Assembly: GCF_018619435.1 (NCBI RefSeq)
Contig: NZ_JAHFZF010000037.1
Location: forward strand, 1-45,417
Length of the DNA stretch: 45,417 nucleotides
Reading direction: 5' to 3'
Origin: Rhodoferax sp. U11-2br
Lineage (GTDB): Bacteria > Pseudomonadota > Gammaproteobacteria > Burkholderiales > Burkholderiaceae_C
Under the pieces are notes generated by a model, which worked only from the letters and a program-made list of their open reading frames with translations, searched no databases and was not told where the DNA came from. Below, one piece after another: positions 24,706 to 33,669 of this stretch (its first letter is position 1; every line of letters begins with the position of its first letter). Made by a program: the position numbers and the translations under genes.

Positions 24706-25499
24706 AAGCAGGCGCTTTTTCGCTTACGGTCTTTCATAACGTCTAAAAACATCGGGTAATTCCTGGGCTCTTCGCCTGGCACTGACGGCTCGATTTCAAG
24801 GGTGACGAAGTTTTCTCTTGAGGGCTTAATACGTCGCGTACCAAGGCTATGTAACAACTGGGGAAGATGTTTTAAGACAATTCGTAGCGTATCGAGTCCA
24901 TCAGCCGGCGCGTATTGCCATCCAGAACGATGTGCCGCTCATTCACGGCTTCCCCGGGTTTCACTTCGCGGGAGTAGCAGTGATTCGTGAAAAGGACCAC
25001 TACATACACATTAAGGGCTGTTGACTGCATATACCGGTACAGTGTGACCACACGTTCCGGTATTAACTGACCAGTTCGAGGTAACACGCTGACTGGCGCT
25101 GGCCATGTCTGTAGTCGTCTCCATCAGACTGACTACTGTCTTTCAGGATTCCCCCATGGTCAGGACCCGACCCAAAGCGGTCTTCGATCAACCCGATCTC
25201 ATGACCTGATAGCGGACATCCAGGACTGGCACACCAGGCAGGTACGATCAATACCCCAAATGCAGCAGTCGTTGCCATTGACCATCGTCTCTTCAACCAG
25301 ATGCGAAATAATCGCACATAGCCGACAAGCAATTTGCAGCAGAGACGTTCCAAGTGATTTTGACCAGTGACCTCATACTGGCCGAGCGAATCATCATTCC
25401 CAGGCTTTACGTGCTCAGTTTGAGGATATCGAGTGAAGTGAATCTGCCATACCGGTTGATATGTTGCTGGACTTCCAACGAAGTGCGCTGATCGTCCCC
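24706..25499. other. Region without a convincing gene
   Basis: Several short frames exist. A 71-codon minus-strand frame (24872-25087, GTG start) has a protein-like centre R-H-I-V-L-D-G-N-T-R-R-L-M-D-S. A longer minus-strand frame (25063-25575) contains a signal-peptide-like M-A-T-T-A-A-F-G-V-L-I-V-P-A-W. None has strong start signals or recognisable family features. It may hold gene debris at the edge of the mosaic region. Confidence 0.4.
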
Positions 25500-25900
25500 T
25501 CAAGTCCGCGCTATCCAGTTCATTGCTGCTTTGCCTGCGCCGGCCGCCGCCGAGCTGAGTACCGAGCCCCAACACAAATCGATCAATGTCAGTTTTACCG
25601 GCCAGTTATTGAGCGTGGCGAGGTTGCGGAGGTCATAGGTTGCGTAAGCGCAGAAACCGAACAACGCCCCCATGAGCAGCGTGTGACCCCAAAATGGCTC
25701 ATCGACAGAGGGGGCGCCAACACAAAGACCATCAAACCCATCGGATAGACGAGATAGAACGCCAAAGCAGCGCCTATGTTGGGCTTGCCGGCGATCAGGC
25801 GGCCGATGGCTTCTTGATACATCACACCCAGCCAGAACATGTCCAGCGCCACCATCACCACTGCTGCTGCAGCGAATCCGGCAAGATACTTGTTAATCAT
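25500..25900 (-). pseudogene. DUF2177 membrane protein gene, frameshifted
   Basis: The first frame encodes a DUF2177-type start: a first membrane helix with A-L-D-M-F-W-L-G, then N-I-G-A-A-L-A-F-Y-L-V-Y-P-M-G-L-M-V-F. After about residue 70 homology moves to another frame, which gives A-L-F-G-F-C-A-Y-A-T-Y-D-L-R-N-L-A-T-L and W-P-V-K-L-T-L-I-D, the conserved C-terminal half, with TGA at 25502-25500. One frameshift near 25680-25700 separates them; it could be real or a sequencing error. Confidence 0.75.
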
Positions 25901-25948
25901 GTCACTCCCAACCTTGGTCAGACCACAGTGGCTGACTGGAGAGTTTCG

Positions 25949-26476
25949 TCATGAAGCGCCTTCCCGGATCGTGACAGACGATGACAGCCCGGTGTGCGAG
26001 CCGTGTTCACCCATTGCGATAGGTTTGCCCGTCACTGCCGATGCATTCAGGCTGAACGCCCTGACCATCCTGCTGCTAGATGCATCCCAATAGTCGGCGA
26101 CATTTGGCACAAACTTTAGCAAGGCCAACGCCTCGGAAGCAGGGCCATCCGGAAACCACGGCTTGGCCATGGGCGTCCACAAACGCTCGATGTGGTCCCG
26201 GTCGGTATCGATCTCACCGCAACCAGACAGGGAAACATAAGTCCCGTGCGTCATGTCGGTGAACGCCAGGTTGGCGACTTTGAGGTGTTCAACCTTTGAG
26301 GATCGCAAGTCGGTGAAAAACCAGATGGCACCATGGGCGTCCATCTCCAGTGGTGCCATGGGACGACTCGCCAGTGCGCCATCTGGCTCAATCGTGGTCA
26401 GCATCGCAATATGAATGTCCTCGATCATCTGGGCAATGTGGGATAGATCGGCGCTGGCCTGAGTTTCTGTTTTCAT
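25949..26476 (-). CDS. Pyridoxamine 5'-phosphate oxidase-like / general stress protein 26 family
   Basis: 175 residues. Flavin-binding split-barrel fold of the pyridox_oxidase_2 type: H-I-A-M-L-T-T, A-S-R-P-M-A-P-L, I-W-F-F-T-D, K-V-E-H-L, V-S-L-S-G and W-F-P-D-G-P are in the order seen in general stress protein 26 homologs. It likely binds FMN or a related flavin in the cytoplasm; substrate unknown. Lies 48 bases upstream of the frameshifted DUF2177 gene on the same strand and may form an operon with it. Confidence 0.88.
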   Translation of the reverse strand: MKTETQASADLSHIAQMIEDIHIAMLTTIEPDGALASRPMAPLEMDAHGAIWFFTDLRSSKVEHLKVANLAFTDMTHGTYVSLSGCGEIDTDRDHIERLWTPMAKPWFPDGPASEALALLKFVPNVADYWDASSSRMVRAFSLNASAVTGKPIAMGEHGSHTGLSSSVTIREGAS

Positions 26477-26904
26477 CGGTGCCCTAGGTGTGTTTGAAAT
26501 TGCTGTTTTGTCGCGAGTGTGGATGGGTTCTTGCCAGCGCAGGATGGCTGGGTTGGAATCTCATTGCTTTGCATGAACTTTCATTGGCAGCGGCGCAAGT
26601 GATGGCTCAGGCAGTTCGATTTCCAGGGGGATTGGGTTCATGCCTCGATTTTTGAGGTTGTCAGACACGCCGTCTGTGCTTTGGCACACACCAAAATTAA
26701 GGCGTCGCTGGGCACCGATGCTGGCGACCGGACATCACCCGGTATTAACTGGCTTGGTCCGTGCGTGTGCCATCCAACAGATGCAAGTTCGACCAAGGCA
26801 GATACTTGTTGCTTCAACCTGATGGAGACTTTTTTGCAACTTTTTCTTCCTATCGACGCGTTTGCTTGCGGACTTCGCTTGCAAGGCTCCCTTAAGTTGC
26901 CATT
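26477..26904. other. Intergenic region, no gene seen
   Basis: Divergent promoter region between the flavin-binding protein (minus) and the esterase (plus). Short frames on both strands lack ribosome-binding sites and family features. No clear promoter or operator motif identified. Confidence 0.5.
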
Positions 26905-27996
26905 TTGAGTCGATCTCTTCAGCGCTCATTCAAAGCCATAGCGCGGTTGGCACTTCGCACCGGCGCCAAGGCCATGAAACTCGCCCTGAAACCGGTCAAA
27001 AAGCCCCGCAAACCAAGCGTTGCCCAACAGAAGTCAATTCGACCCAGCACAGCGAAACGTGTTTTGGCGGGACCTGCGCCAATATCCACGGCAAGATCTG
27101 CCAGGGCGCAGGAGCGCACGACACCGTCCCAGTGGACCACGGGCATCGCATCTGGTGCCAGCGGGGTGCGCCGCTACCGGCTTTTCAAACCATCGGGCAT
27201 GCACCGCGGGGAGAGCCTCCCGCTGGTGGTGATGCTGCATGGGTGCGCCCAGGATGCCCATGCACTGGCAGCCAGTACCAAGATGAACCGACTGGCGCAG
27301 GTCGAGCGTTTCATGGTGCTGTATCCGGAGCAAGACCGGCTTGCCAATCTGCAAAACTGCTGGAATTGGTACGACACGCGGGCTGGCCGTGCCCAGCGCG
27401 AAGCAGACACGATAGTGTCCGCCGTTGACCATCTCTGCCTGACGCAACCGGTGGATCCACAGCGCATGGCGGTGGTGGGTCTATCGGCAGGGGCTGGTTT
27501 GGCGGGTTTGCTTGCCGTTCACCAACCCCAGCGTTTCCAGGCTGTGGTGATGCATTCTGGCATCGCGCCGGGCCTGGCGAGTTCCTCTGCAACCGCTCTC
27601 GCGGCGATGCGCGGGCGCCGGGTGGCGATACCGCTTGCACCACTTGCCGGTGGCTTGCACCTGCCCGCCATTTTGGTCATTCAAGGCAGTATTGACCCCA
27701 TCGTTGCTCCCAGCAATGGCGCGCAGGCTGCACACCTGTGGGCTGATCGCGAAGGTGCGCGGGCGGGCAAGCCACGCAGCGTGCAACGTGGCAAACGTTA
27801 CCCCACCATGATCACGGATTTTCGCTGCCAGGGCCGACTGGTTGCCACCCTGTGTTTGATCCAGGGGTTAGGACACGCCTGGAGTGGCGGTGCGCCGGGT
27901 TTGGCTTACAGCGACCCCAAAGGGCCGGATGCCTCGCGCATGGCGTGGTCATTCATGCAAAGGCAATTTGCCACTCAAGCAGGTGGTACTGGTTGA
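26905..27996 (+). CDS. PHB depolymerase-family esterase
   Basis: Up to 363 residues. The alpha/beta-hydrolase domain starts at about residue 85 (Y-R-L-F-K-P-S-G), with oxyanion-hole region L-V-V-M-L-H-G-C-A-Q-D near 108-118, N-C-W-N-W-Y near 153, nucleophile elbow V-G-L-S-A-G-A near 193-199, the acid region Q-G-S-I-D-P-I-V near 260-267, and the His in G-L-G-H-A-W-S-G-G near 325-333. This order is that of the LpqC / PHB-depolymerase esterase family. The N-terminal 60 residues are basic and Pro-rich without a clear signal peptide. Start uncertain: TTG at 26905 or ATG at 26974. Confidence 0.88.
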   Translation: MSRSLQRSFKAIARLALRTGAKAMKLALKPVKKPRKPSVAQQKSIRPSTAKRVLAGPAPISTARSARAQERTTPSQWTTGIASGASGVRRYRLFKPSGMHRGESLPLVVMLHGCAQDAHALAASTKMNRLAQVERFMVLYPEQDRLANLQNCWNWYDTRAGRAQREADTIVSAVDHLCLTQPVDPQRMAVVGLSAGAGLAGLLAVHQPQRFQAVVMHSGIAPGLASSSATALAAMRGRRVAIPLAPLAGGLHLPAILVIQGSIDPIVAPSNGAQAAHLWADREGARAGKPRSVQRGKRYPTMITDFRCQGRLVATLCLIQGLGHAWSGGAPGLAYSDPKGPDASRMAWSFMQRQFATQAGGTG

Positions 27997-28009
27997 GGTT
28001 AAACATTGC

Positions 28010-28747
28010 TCAATGTGGCAGTTTGGGGGGCGGCAGAAGTCGCTCACACTCCTCTTTGATGGCGGCGTAACACTCGCAGGCCCGCGCCTCCAGTTGGTCG
28101 CGGTCCACCACGCTGATGCTGCCACGCGCCTTGGTGATCAGCCCTTCCTTGTGCAGCTTGCCTGCGGTCTGGGTCACACTTTCGCGGCGCACGCCCAGCA
28201 GGTGCGAAATCTGCTCCTGGGTGATCATCATCTTGTCGCTGTGTAAGCGGTCAAAACTCATCAGCAACCAGCGGCTGAACTGCTGCTCCACCGAGTGGTG
28301 CTGGTTACATACAGCCATCTGCGAGGTCTGGCAGATCAATGCCTGGGTGTAGAGCAGGGCCAGGTGTTGCAGCTGACCACCCTGCTCGAACTCGTGTTTC
28401 ATGACTTTGCGGCTGAGCCGGTAGGCCTGGCCAGCGCTTTGCACCTCGGTGCTGCTGGGCAGGCTGTCACCCCCCATGTAGATCGAAATACCGACCAGCC
28501 CTTCGTTGCCGACCAGCGCAATTTCGCTGGAAGAGCCGTCTTCGAGCGCATAAATCAGCGAGACGATGCCCGAGACCGGAAAGTGCAAGTAGCGCACATG
28601 GTCACCCGACTCCGACATGGTCCATCCCAGTGGCATGGCCACCAGTTCCAGCTCGGGCAGGATGCGCTCGTATTCAGCTTTGGGCAAGGCCGCCAGGATA
28701 TGGTTCTGGCGGGGGTCGGGGATGGTTGGCTTGAGAGGTTTGGACAT
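28010..28747 (-). CDS. Crp/Fnr-family transcriptional regulator
   Basis: 245 residues from ATG at 28747 (GAAG upstream). N-terminal cyclic-nucleotide-binding-type beta-barrel (Y-L-H-F-P-V-S-G-I-V-S-L near 55-66, G-N-E-G-L-V-G near 85) and a C-terminal winged helix with recognition region I-T-Q-E-Q-I-S-H-L-L-G-V-R-R-E-S-V-T near 175-192. Cys residues do not form an Fnr-type iron-sulfur cluster pattern. Divergent from the diguanylate cyclase at 28874, 126 bases apart, so it may control that gene or itself. Confidence 0.92.
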   Translation of the reverse strand: MSKPLKPTIPDPRQNHILAALPKAEYERILPELELVAMPLGWTMSESGDHVRYLHFPVSGIVSLIYALEDGSSSEIALVGNEGLVGISIYMGGDSLPSSTEVQSAGQAYRLSRKVMKHEFEQGGQLQHLALLYTQALICQTSQMAVCNQHHSVEQQFSRWLLMSFDRLHSDKMMITQEQISHLLGVRRESVTQTAGKLHKEGLITKARGSISVVDRDQLEARACECYAAIKEECERLLPPPKLPH

Positions 28748-28873
28748 GACAACTTCATGAAATTCTGGATGGCCAAATGTAAGCCACCGCACAGACTCTT
28801 TCCTCGGCTTGATCCAGTATGAGAAATCAGGTCGCTCCACGCGACATGCTGAAAAGCCAATAAGCCCCTCGTC

Positions 28874-29731
28874 ATGACACACAGACAGAAACTCAATTTA
28901 CCGGTAGACAGCCAACCTGCCCAATCATTACCTCAGGTGTTGAAAGACAATGAACTCGTCAGGGGCATGGTTAAAGAGTCTGCGGATGAACTGGCGTCGG
29001 TCAACCTGGTTCTCAATGAAGAGTTGTCCGATGACAGCCGCCTGCCTGAAGTGGACATGGCCCTTGAAAAAAGCGAGGCCGTTGAAGTCAAGGTGCAAGA
29101 GGCGTCGGAAAAGCTGTCACGCGTGAACCGAGGTTTGGAAAAAGAGGTTCAGGAACGGCACAACTTGGAGCAGGAGCTGAGCAAGGTCATTGAGCAGCAG
29201 CAAGAAGCTCTTCATGCCTCACTCCATGATGCTTTGACGGGCTTGCCCAATCGTGTACTCTTCAATGACCGACTGGAGCATGGCATAGAACAAGCCAAGC
29301 GCCATGGATGGTCGCTGGCAGTGATGTTCCTGGACCTCGACAAATTCAAAACCATCAATGACTCTTATGGCCACGAGGCCGGCGACGCAGTTTTGCTGAC
29401 GATTGCCAATCGACTGACAGAAACCACACGTACCGACGACACGATCAGCCGCCATGGGGGCGACGAATTCTTGTATCTGCTCATGGAAATAAGTGATGAG
29501 CAGGATGCAGCCATCGTGGCGAAAAAAATCATCCAAGCCGTTCAGGTGCCATATGCTGTCAGCGGCGGTGAGCTCACGGTCAACACCAGCATTGGTATCT
29601 CGATCTATCCGAGAGATGGCACCACGGTAGATGTCTTGATCAGGAATGCCGATGAGGCGATGTACCGCGCCAAGCAAAACCAGTCAGGCTATGCATTTGC
29701 GGGTGAAAAACCTTCACCCAAGTCCACTTAA
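28874..29731 (+). CDS. Diguanylate cyclase (GGDEF)
   Basis: 285 residues. Residues 1-110 are mostly helical with a predicted coiled coil (E-V-K-V-Q-E-A-S-E-K-L through the Glu-rich L-E-Q-E-L). The GGDEF domain runs about 115-275, with D-A-L-T-G-L-P-N-R, F-L-D-L-D-K-F-K and catalytic G-G-D-E-F at 195-199. An inhibitory I-site R-T-D-D lies at the expected distance upstream. No membrane segment, so cytoplasmic; makes c-di-GMP and is probably product-inhibited. The 3' end of this gene is duplicated as a fragment at 33090-33278. Confidence 0.93.
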   Translation: MTHRQKLNLPVDSQPAQSLPQVLKDNELVRGMVKESADELASVNLVLNEELSDDSRLPEVDMALEKSEAVEVKVQEASEKLSRVNRGLEKEVQERHNLEQELSKVIEQQQEALHASLHDALTGLPNRVLFNDRLEHGIEQAKRHGWSLAVMFLDLDKFKTINDSYGHEAGDAVLLTIANRLTETTRTDDTISRHGGDEFLYLLMEISDEQDAAIVAKKIIQAVQVPYAVSGGELTVNTSIGISIYPRDGTTVDVLIRNADEAMYRAKQNQSGYAFAGEKPSPKST

Positions 29732-30402
29732 CCAAATTTGACGTTCAATTGATGCCTAAGATGTACAACTCACGTCAAGGTCGAAATTGAATTGGGGAAT
29801 CAGAAAGCAAGCAGATATCAAGAATGCGCCTGACCTCACTGGCCTGTGCGGCTCTCAGCGCGGGTAGTGGCCGTATGAGGTGGACAACCGCCAAAGCGGC
29901 ACCTTTGCACGGTCAAGGTGAAGGCCACCACGTTGCTGTCGCAAACAGTCGTTTCTGAGCTGCAATGAATCCCTGTCTCAAATTTCGCTTATCGTGCACG
30001 CCATGGTGGCGTCAATAGGTGATAGATGACCGTTTGGTAAAGACCACGGCTGTGTTGATGGCGCTATTGCTGCCCAATGAACTTCCCCGACCCTAGCGCG
30101 GGGTATCACTGCACTTCGGACTCGGACGCTTCGCGGCTGGCCTTCGTTTTGGCGCCCTTCAGACGCTGTTGAAGTCAGCCACCCTTAGTGGCGGGGAATG
30201 TACCGACCCTGATTCAAGCAGGCCAAAGTTATTCCCAAAGCAATTGCGGGGTTCTGGACTCATGACCCTTGCGATGAAGCAGCTACTGTTCACAGTCAAA
30301 CTGAATCTCATGCCCCGCGATGTATAACTGAACGGGCTGCAGCCTGCCGAACCTTTCGTTCGGATGTGTCGAACCTGGATTTCAACTAAGGGTAATGGCG
30401 CA
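29732..30402. other. Intergenic region, no gene seen
   Basis: No convincing reading frame in 671 bases. A GC-rich inverted repeat (CCCCG ... CGGGG) lies near 30088-30106. Other pieces, such as 29870-29945, look like former coding DNA but I cannot assign them. Confidence 0.5.
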
Positions 30403-32955
30403 ATGAAAAAATCAAACGATTCCAAGGCCGACTGCACCCAAGCGGTCACGGATTCTGTCGACGCCCCACAATTCGCAGAATTCCTCAAAGACATCGTTGC
30501 ACGGTTTGACCCTCAGCTTCGACACACCTACGTGAATAATTCAGTCGAGAGCGCCACTGGTCGGCGAGTCAGTGACTTCATTGGTAAAACGAACCGTGAC
30601 CTGGGCATGCCGGCGAAACTTGTCAAACAATGGGATAGTCAGTTAACTGCAGTTTTCAACTCAGGTCGCTCAAGCGAAACTCAATTTGCGTTTCCATGCC
30701 CGACTGGTTTGCGCCATTTCATTTCCCGATTGACACCAGAATTTGGTTTGGATGGCCGAGTCATGTCAGTTCTCGCTGTGGCACAGGATGTGACGGAGGT
30801 GACCGACTTGCGTGAAAAGGTCCGAGTCCTGGAATCTTTGGTTGACCGGAGTGACTTGCCAAAGCCTCATACCAACAACGCCATGTCTGTCGAGGCAGCG
30901 GCGGAATACTACCGAGCCATTGTTGAGTCATCAGACGATGCCATCATCAGCAAAACCCCTGAGGGCCTGGTCACAAGTTGGAATCCTGCGGCACAAACTA
31001 TCTTTGGCTATTCTTGCGACGAGATGCTGGGGAAGTCATTGTTGGTTCTGCTTCCACCGGAAAAAAGCGATGAAGAACGTTTCATTCTTGAGCGAATTCA
31101 GGCGGGAGAAACGGTTGAGCACTTTGAAACCACCCGCATTCACAAAGACGGGCACCGCGTTGATGTATCTGTGACCACTTCACCCATTCGAGACCGTCGG
31201 GGTCATGTGATAGGTGCCTCAAAAATCGCCCGTGACATCACTGCACAAAAAATGGCGGAGCGGCAATTGAAACTGACCGCCAGTGTGTTCACAAGCACCA
31301 TCGAAGGCATTCTGATAACCGACCGAAAAGGCACCATTGTCGACATCAATGATGCCTTTTCCAGAATCACTGGCTATTGCAAGGAAGAAGTTGTCGGCCA
31401 GGATGCACGCATGTTTCGCTCCTCCAATCAGGGCCCCGAAGTCTTCAGGTTCATCAAAATGGCTTTGAGGGAACTCGGGGAATGGCGAGGTGAAGTGTGG
31501 AGCCGTCGAAAGGACGGCAAATCGTACTCGGTCATCTTGACCATCAGTTCGGTACGCGATTCCTACGGTAACGTGCAAAATTACGTGGCACTGTTTTCCG
31601 ACATCACGCCGCTCAAGTTGCAGCAGGAAAAACTGGAGCACAGTGCCCAATTTGACTCGCTGACTGATTTGCCCAACCGGTTGCTGTTGTCTGATCGGTT
31701 ACACCAGGCCATGGCAATGTGCCAGCGTCAAAATCAAAGCCTTGCCGTGCTCTACCTCGACCTGGATGGCTTCAAATACATCAATGACAATTATGGTCAT
31801 GATGTAGGTGACGCACTTCTGATCTCTGTATCCAATCGCATGAGACTGGCGCTGCGGGACGTGGATACGTTAGCACGTATTGGCGGTGATGAGTTTGTTG
31901 CTGTTTTGGCCAATATTGACAGCACACATGACTGCATCCAACTGGTCGAACGGGTGCTCGGTGCCTGCGCTGAACCGGTGCATATTCAGGGTCGGGAGTT
32001 GAAGGTCACAGCGAGCATTGGGGTGACGATTTATCCCCAAGACGACGCTGAGGCCGACCAACTCATGCGACATGCTGACCAAGCCATGTTTGAGGCCAAG
32101 CAAAACGGCAAAAACAGGATTTACCTGTTCGATTCGGCATTGGATGCGGAAGTCAAGACCCGAAGTCTGCAACAGGAGCGCATCGCTCTCGCGCTACTGC
32201 GCCAAGAGTTTGTCTTGCACTACCAACCCAAGGTCAACATGCGCACCGGGGCCGTGGTCGGGGCGGAGGCCTTGATTCGGTGGGACCATCCTGAAAGAGG
32301 CTTGCTCGCGCCGGGCGTGTTTTTGCCCGCCATCGAAGAGCATCCCTTGAGTGAAACTGTGGGGTCGTGGGTCATCGACATGGCTCTGAAGCAAATGGTG
32401 GAGTGGAAGCTGCTCGGGTTGTCGCTGCCGGTCAGTGTGAACATATCAGCCAGGCAGTTCCAGCAGCAGAATTTTGTGAATCACCTGTCCGAGGCACTGG
32501 CCAACTATCCAGAAATTGACGCTAAATCTCTGGAGCTGGAGATTTTGGAAACCAGCGCGCTGGAAGACATCGGCTCGGCAACCAAAATCATGCAGGATTG
32601 CCACCGGTTGGGAGTGCTATTTGCCATCGATGATTTTGGAACGGGCTACTCATCGCTGACATACCTTAGGCGACTGCCGGTCGAGACGCTCAAAATTGAC
32701 CAGAGCTTCGTGCGAGACATGCTCGATGATTCCGACGACTTGGCCATCGTCAAGGGCGTCATCGGGCTCGCATCGGCGTTTCACAAGCATGTGATAGCCG
32801 AGGGTGTTGAAAGTGTGGCCAATGGCAAAAAACTCATCGAATTGGGGTGCTATTTGGCACAAGGCTATGCCATTGCCCGGCCAATGTCGGGAAGTCGCAT
32901 TCCTGAATGGTCCGCCACTTGGGAACCACCTGCTCAATGGACGCAGGCCCTTTGA
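30403..32955 (+). CDS. PAS-GGDEF-EAL bifunctional c-di-GMP protein
   Basis: 850 residues from ATG at 30403 (AAGGG upstream). Three PAS-type domains (about 25-140, 165-285 and 290-405; I-V-E-S-S-D-D-A-I-I-S and G-I-L-I-T-D-R-K-G-T-I start the second and third). Then GGDEF (~415-575), with catalytic G-G-D-E-F at 494-498 and an I-site R-D-V-D before it. EAL follows (~590-840), with E-A-L at 622, D-D-F-G-T-G-Y-S-S-L and K-I-D-Q-S-F-V. Both active sites look intact. No membrane helix seen, so it senses a cytoplasmic or bound-cofactor signal. Confidence 0.94.
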   Translation: MKKSNDSKADCTQAVTDSVDAPQFAEFLKDIVARFDPQLRHTYVNNSVESATGRRVSDFIGKTNRDLGMPAKLVKQWDSQLTAVFNSGRSSETQFAFPCPTGLRHFISRLTPEFGLDGRVMSVLAVAQDVTEVTDLREKVRVLESLVDRSDLPKPHTNNAMSVEAAAEYYRAIVESSDDAIISKTPEGLVTSWNPAAQTIFGYSCDEMLGKSLLVLLPPEKSDEERFILERIQAGETVEHFETTRIHKDGHRVDVSVTTSPIRDRRGHVIGASKIARDITAQKMAERQLKLTASVFTSTIEGILITDRKGTIVDINDAFSRITGYCKEEVVGQDARMFRSSNQGPEVFRFIKMALRELGEWRGEVWSRRKDGKSYSVILTISSVRDSYGNVQNYVALFSDITPLKLQQEKLEHSAQFDSLTDLPNRLLLSDRLHQAMAMCQRQNQSLAVLYLDLDGFKYINDNYGHDVGDALLISVSNRMRLALRDVDTLARIGGDEFVAVLANIDSTHDCIQLVERVLGACAEPVHIQGRELKVTASIGVTIYPQDDAEADQLMRHADQAMFEAKQNGKNRIYLFDSALDAEVKTRSLQQERIALALLRQEFVLHYQPKVNMRTGAVVGAEALIRWDHPERGLLAPGVFLPAIEEHPLSETVGSWVIDMALKQMVEWKLLGLSLPVSVNISARQFQQQNFVNHLSEALANYPEIDAKSLELEILETSALEDIGSATKIMQDCHRLGVLFAIDDFGTGYSSLTYLRRLPVETLKIDQSFVRDMLDDSDDLAIVKGVIGLASAFHKHVIAEGVESVANGKKLIELGCYLAQGYAIARPMSGSRIPEWSATWEPPAQWTQAL

Positions 32956-33089
32956 AATGACGCGAGCTATTCGATGGGCTGAACTTCTGGTTTCGGTTTC
33001 TTAAACGGTGGTTTTTTAGTTGTCACATAACGCCGAATTGCCGAGTTAGCCGGTGACCGTGCTGAAGCAGTCAATCAGTGCAATTGATT

Positions 33090-33278
33090 GACTGCGGAGG
33101 TGAACTCAGGGTCAACACCAGTATTGGCATCTCGATCTATCCGAGAGATGGCACCACGGTAGATGCTTTGATCAGGAATGCCGATGAGGCGATGTACCGC
33201 GCCAAGCATACCCAGTCTGGCTATGCCTTTGCGGGTGGAAACTCGACTGCAAGCACAGAGGATACTGAGGCGGGGTGA
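33090..33278 (+). pseudogene. Duplicated 3' fragment of a GGDEF gene
   Basis: Nearly the same as 29565-29710 at DNA level; both encode [18 protein letters not shown], then A-D-E-A-M-Y-R-A-K. Only the last third of a GGDEF domain is present, without GGDEF itself. It lies just beyond the PAS-GGDEF-EAL gene, so that gene is bracketed by two copies of this segment. A short tail then diverges. Confidence 0.8.
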
Positions 33279-33669
33279 GCACATCGGGCTGACGGTTGTC
33301 GCCTAAGGGGGCACAAAGACGGACCAATGTGATTTTCCGGCAAACCGAGTGTGCCGCCGGGCGCAGTGCTAACGTTGCCAAAGCCTATGTAGGGCGGTAG
33401 ACCAGCCTTCAAATTCATGGAATTGGCTCAGCCAAAAGCAAGTATTGGTGGCTTTAAGGAAACGCTGCTTATGGAAATCTTTGCATAGGAGCCATTCTTC
33501 AAAGATCCCTGTTATGCAAGGTTGAGGGAATTTATTCCTCACACCAATCCTTAGACAGCCAGTACACTGAGTTCCTACTTAGAGCCACTGAAAGTTGCAT
33601 TACAGCCGACAACTGGTAGAGGAATTCAGACCAATAGGGCCAACGTATCCGGATACAGGTTAGTCACAA
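33279..33669. other. Intergenic region upstream of the response-regulator operon
   Basis: No gene seen in 391 bases. Probably holds the promoter of the three-gene signalling operon; no motif could be fixed. Confidence 0.5.
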
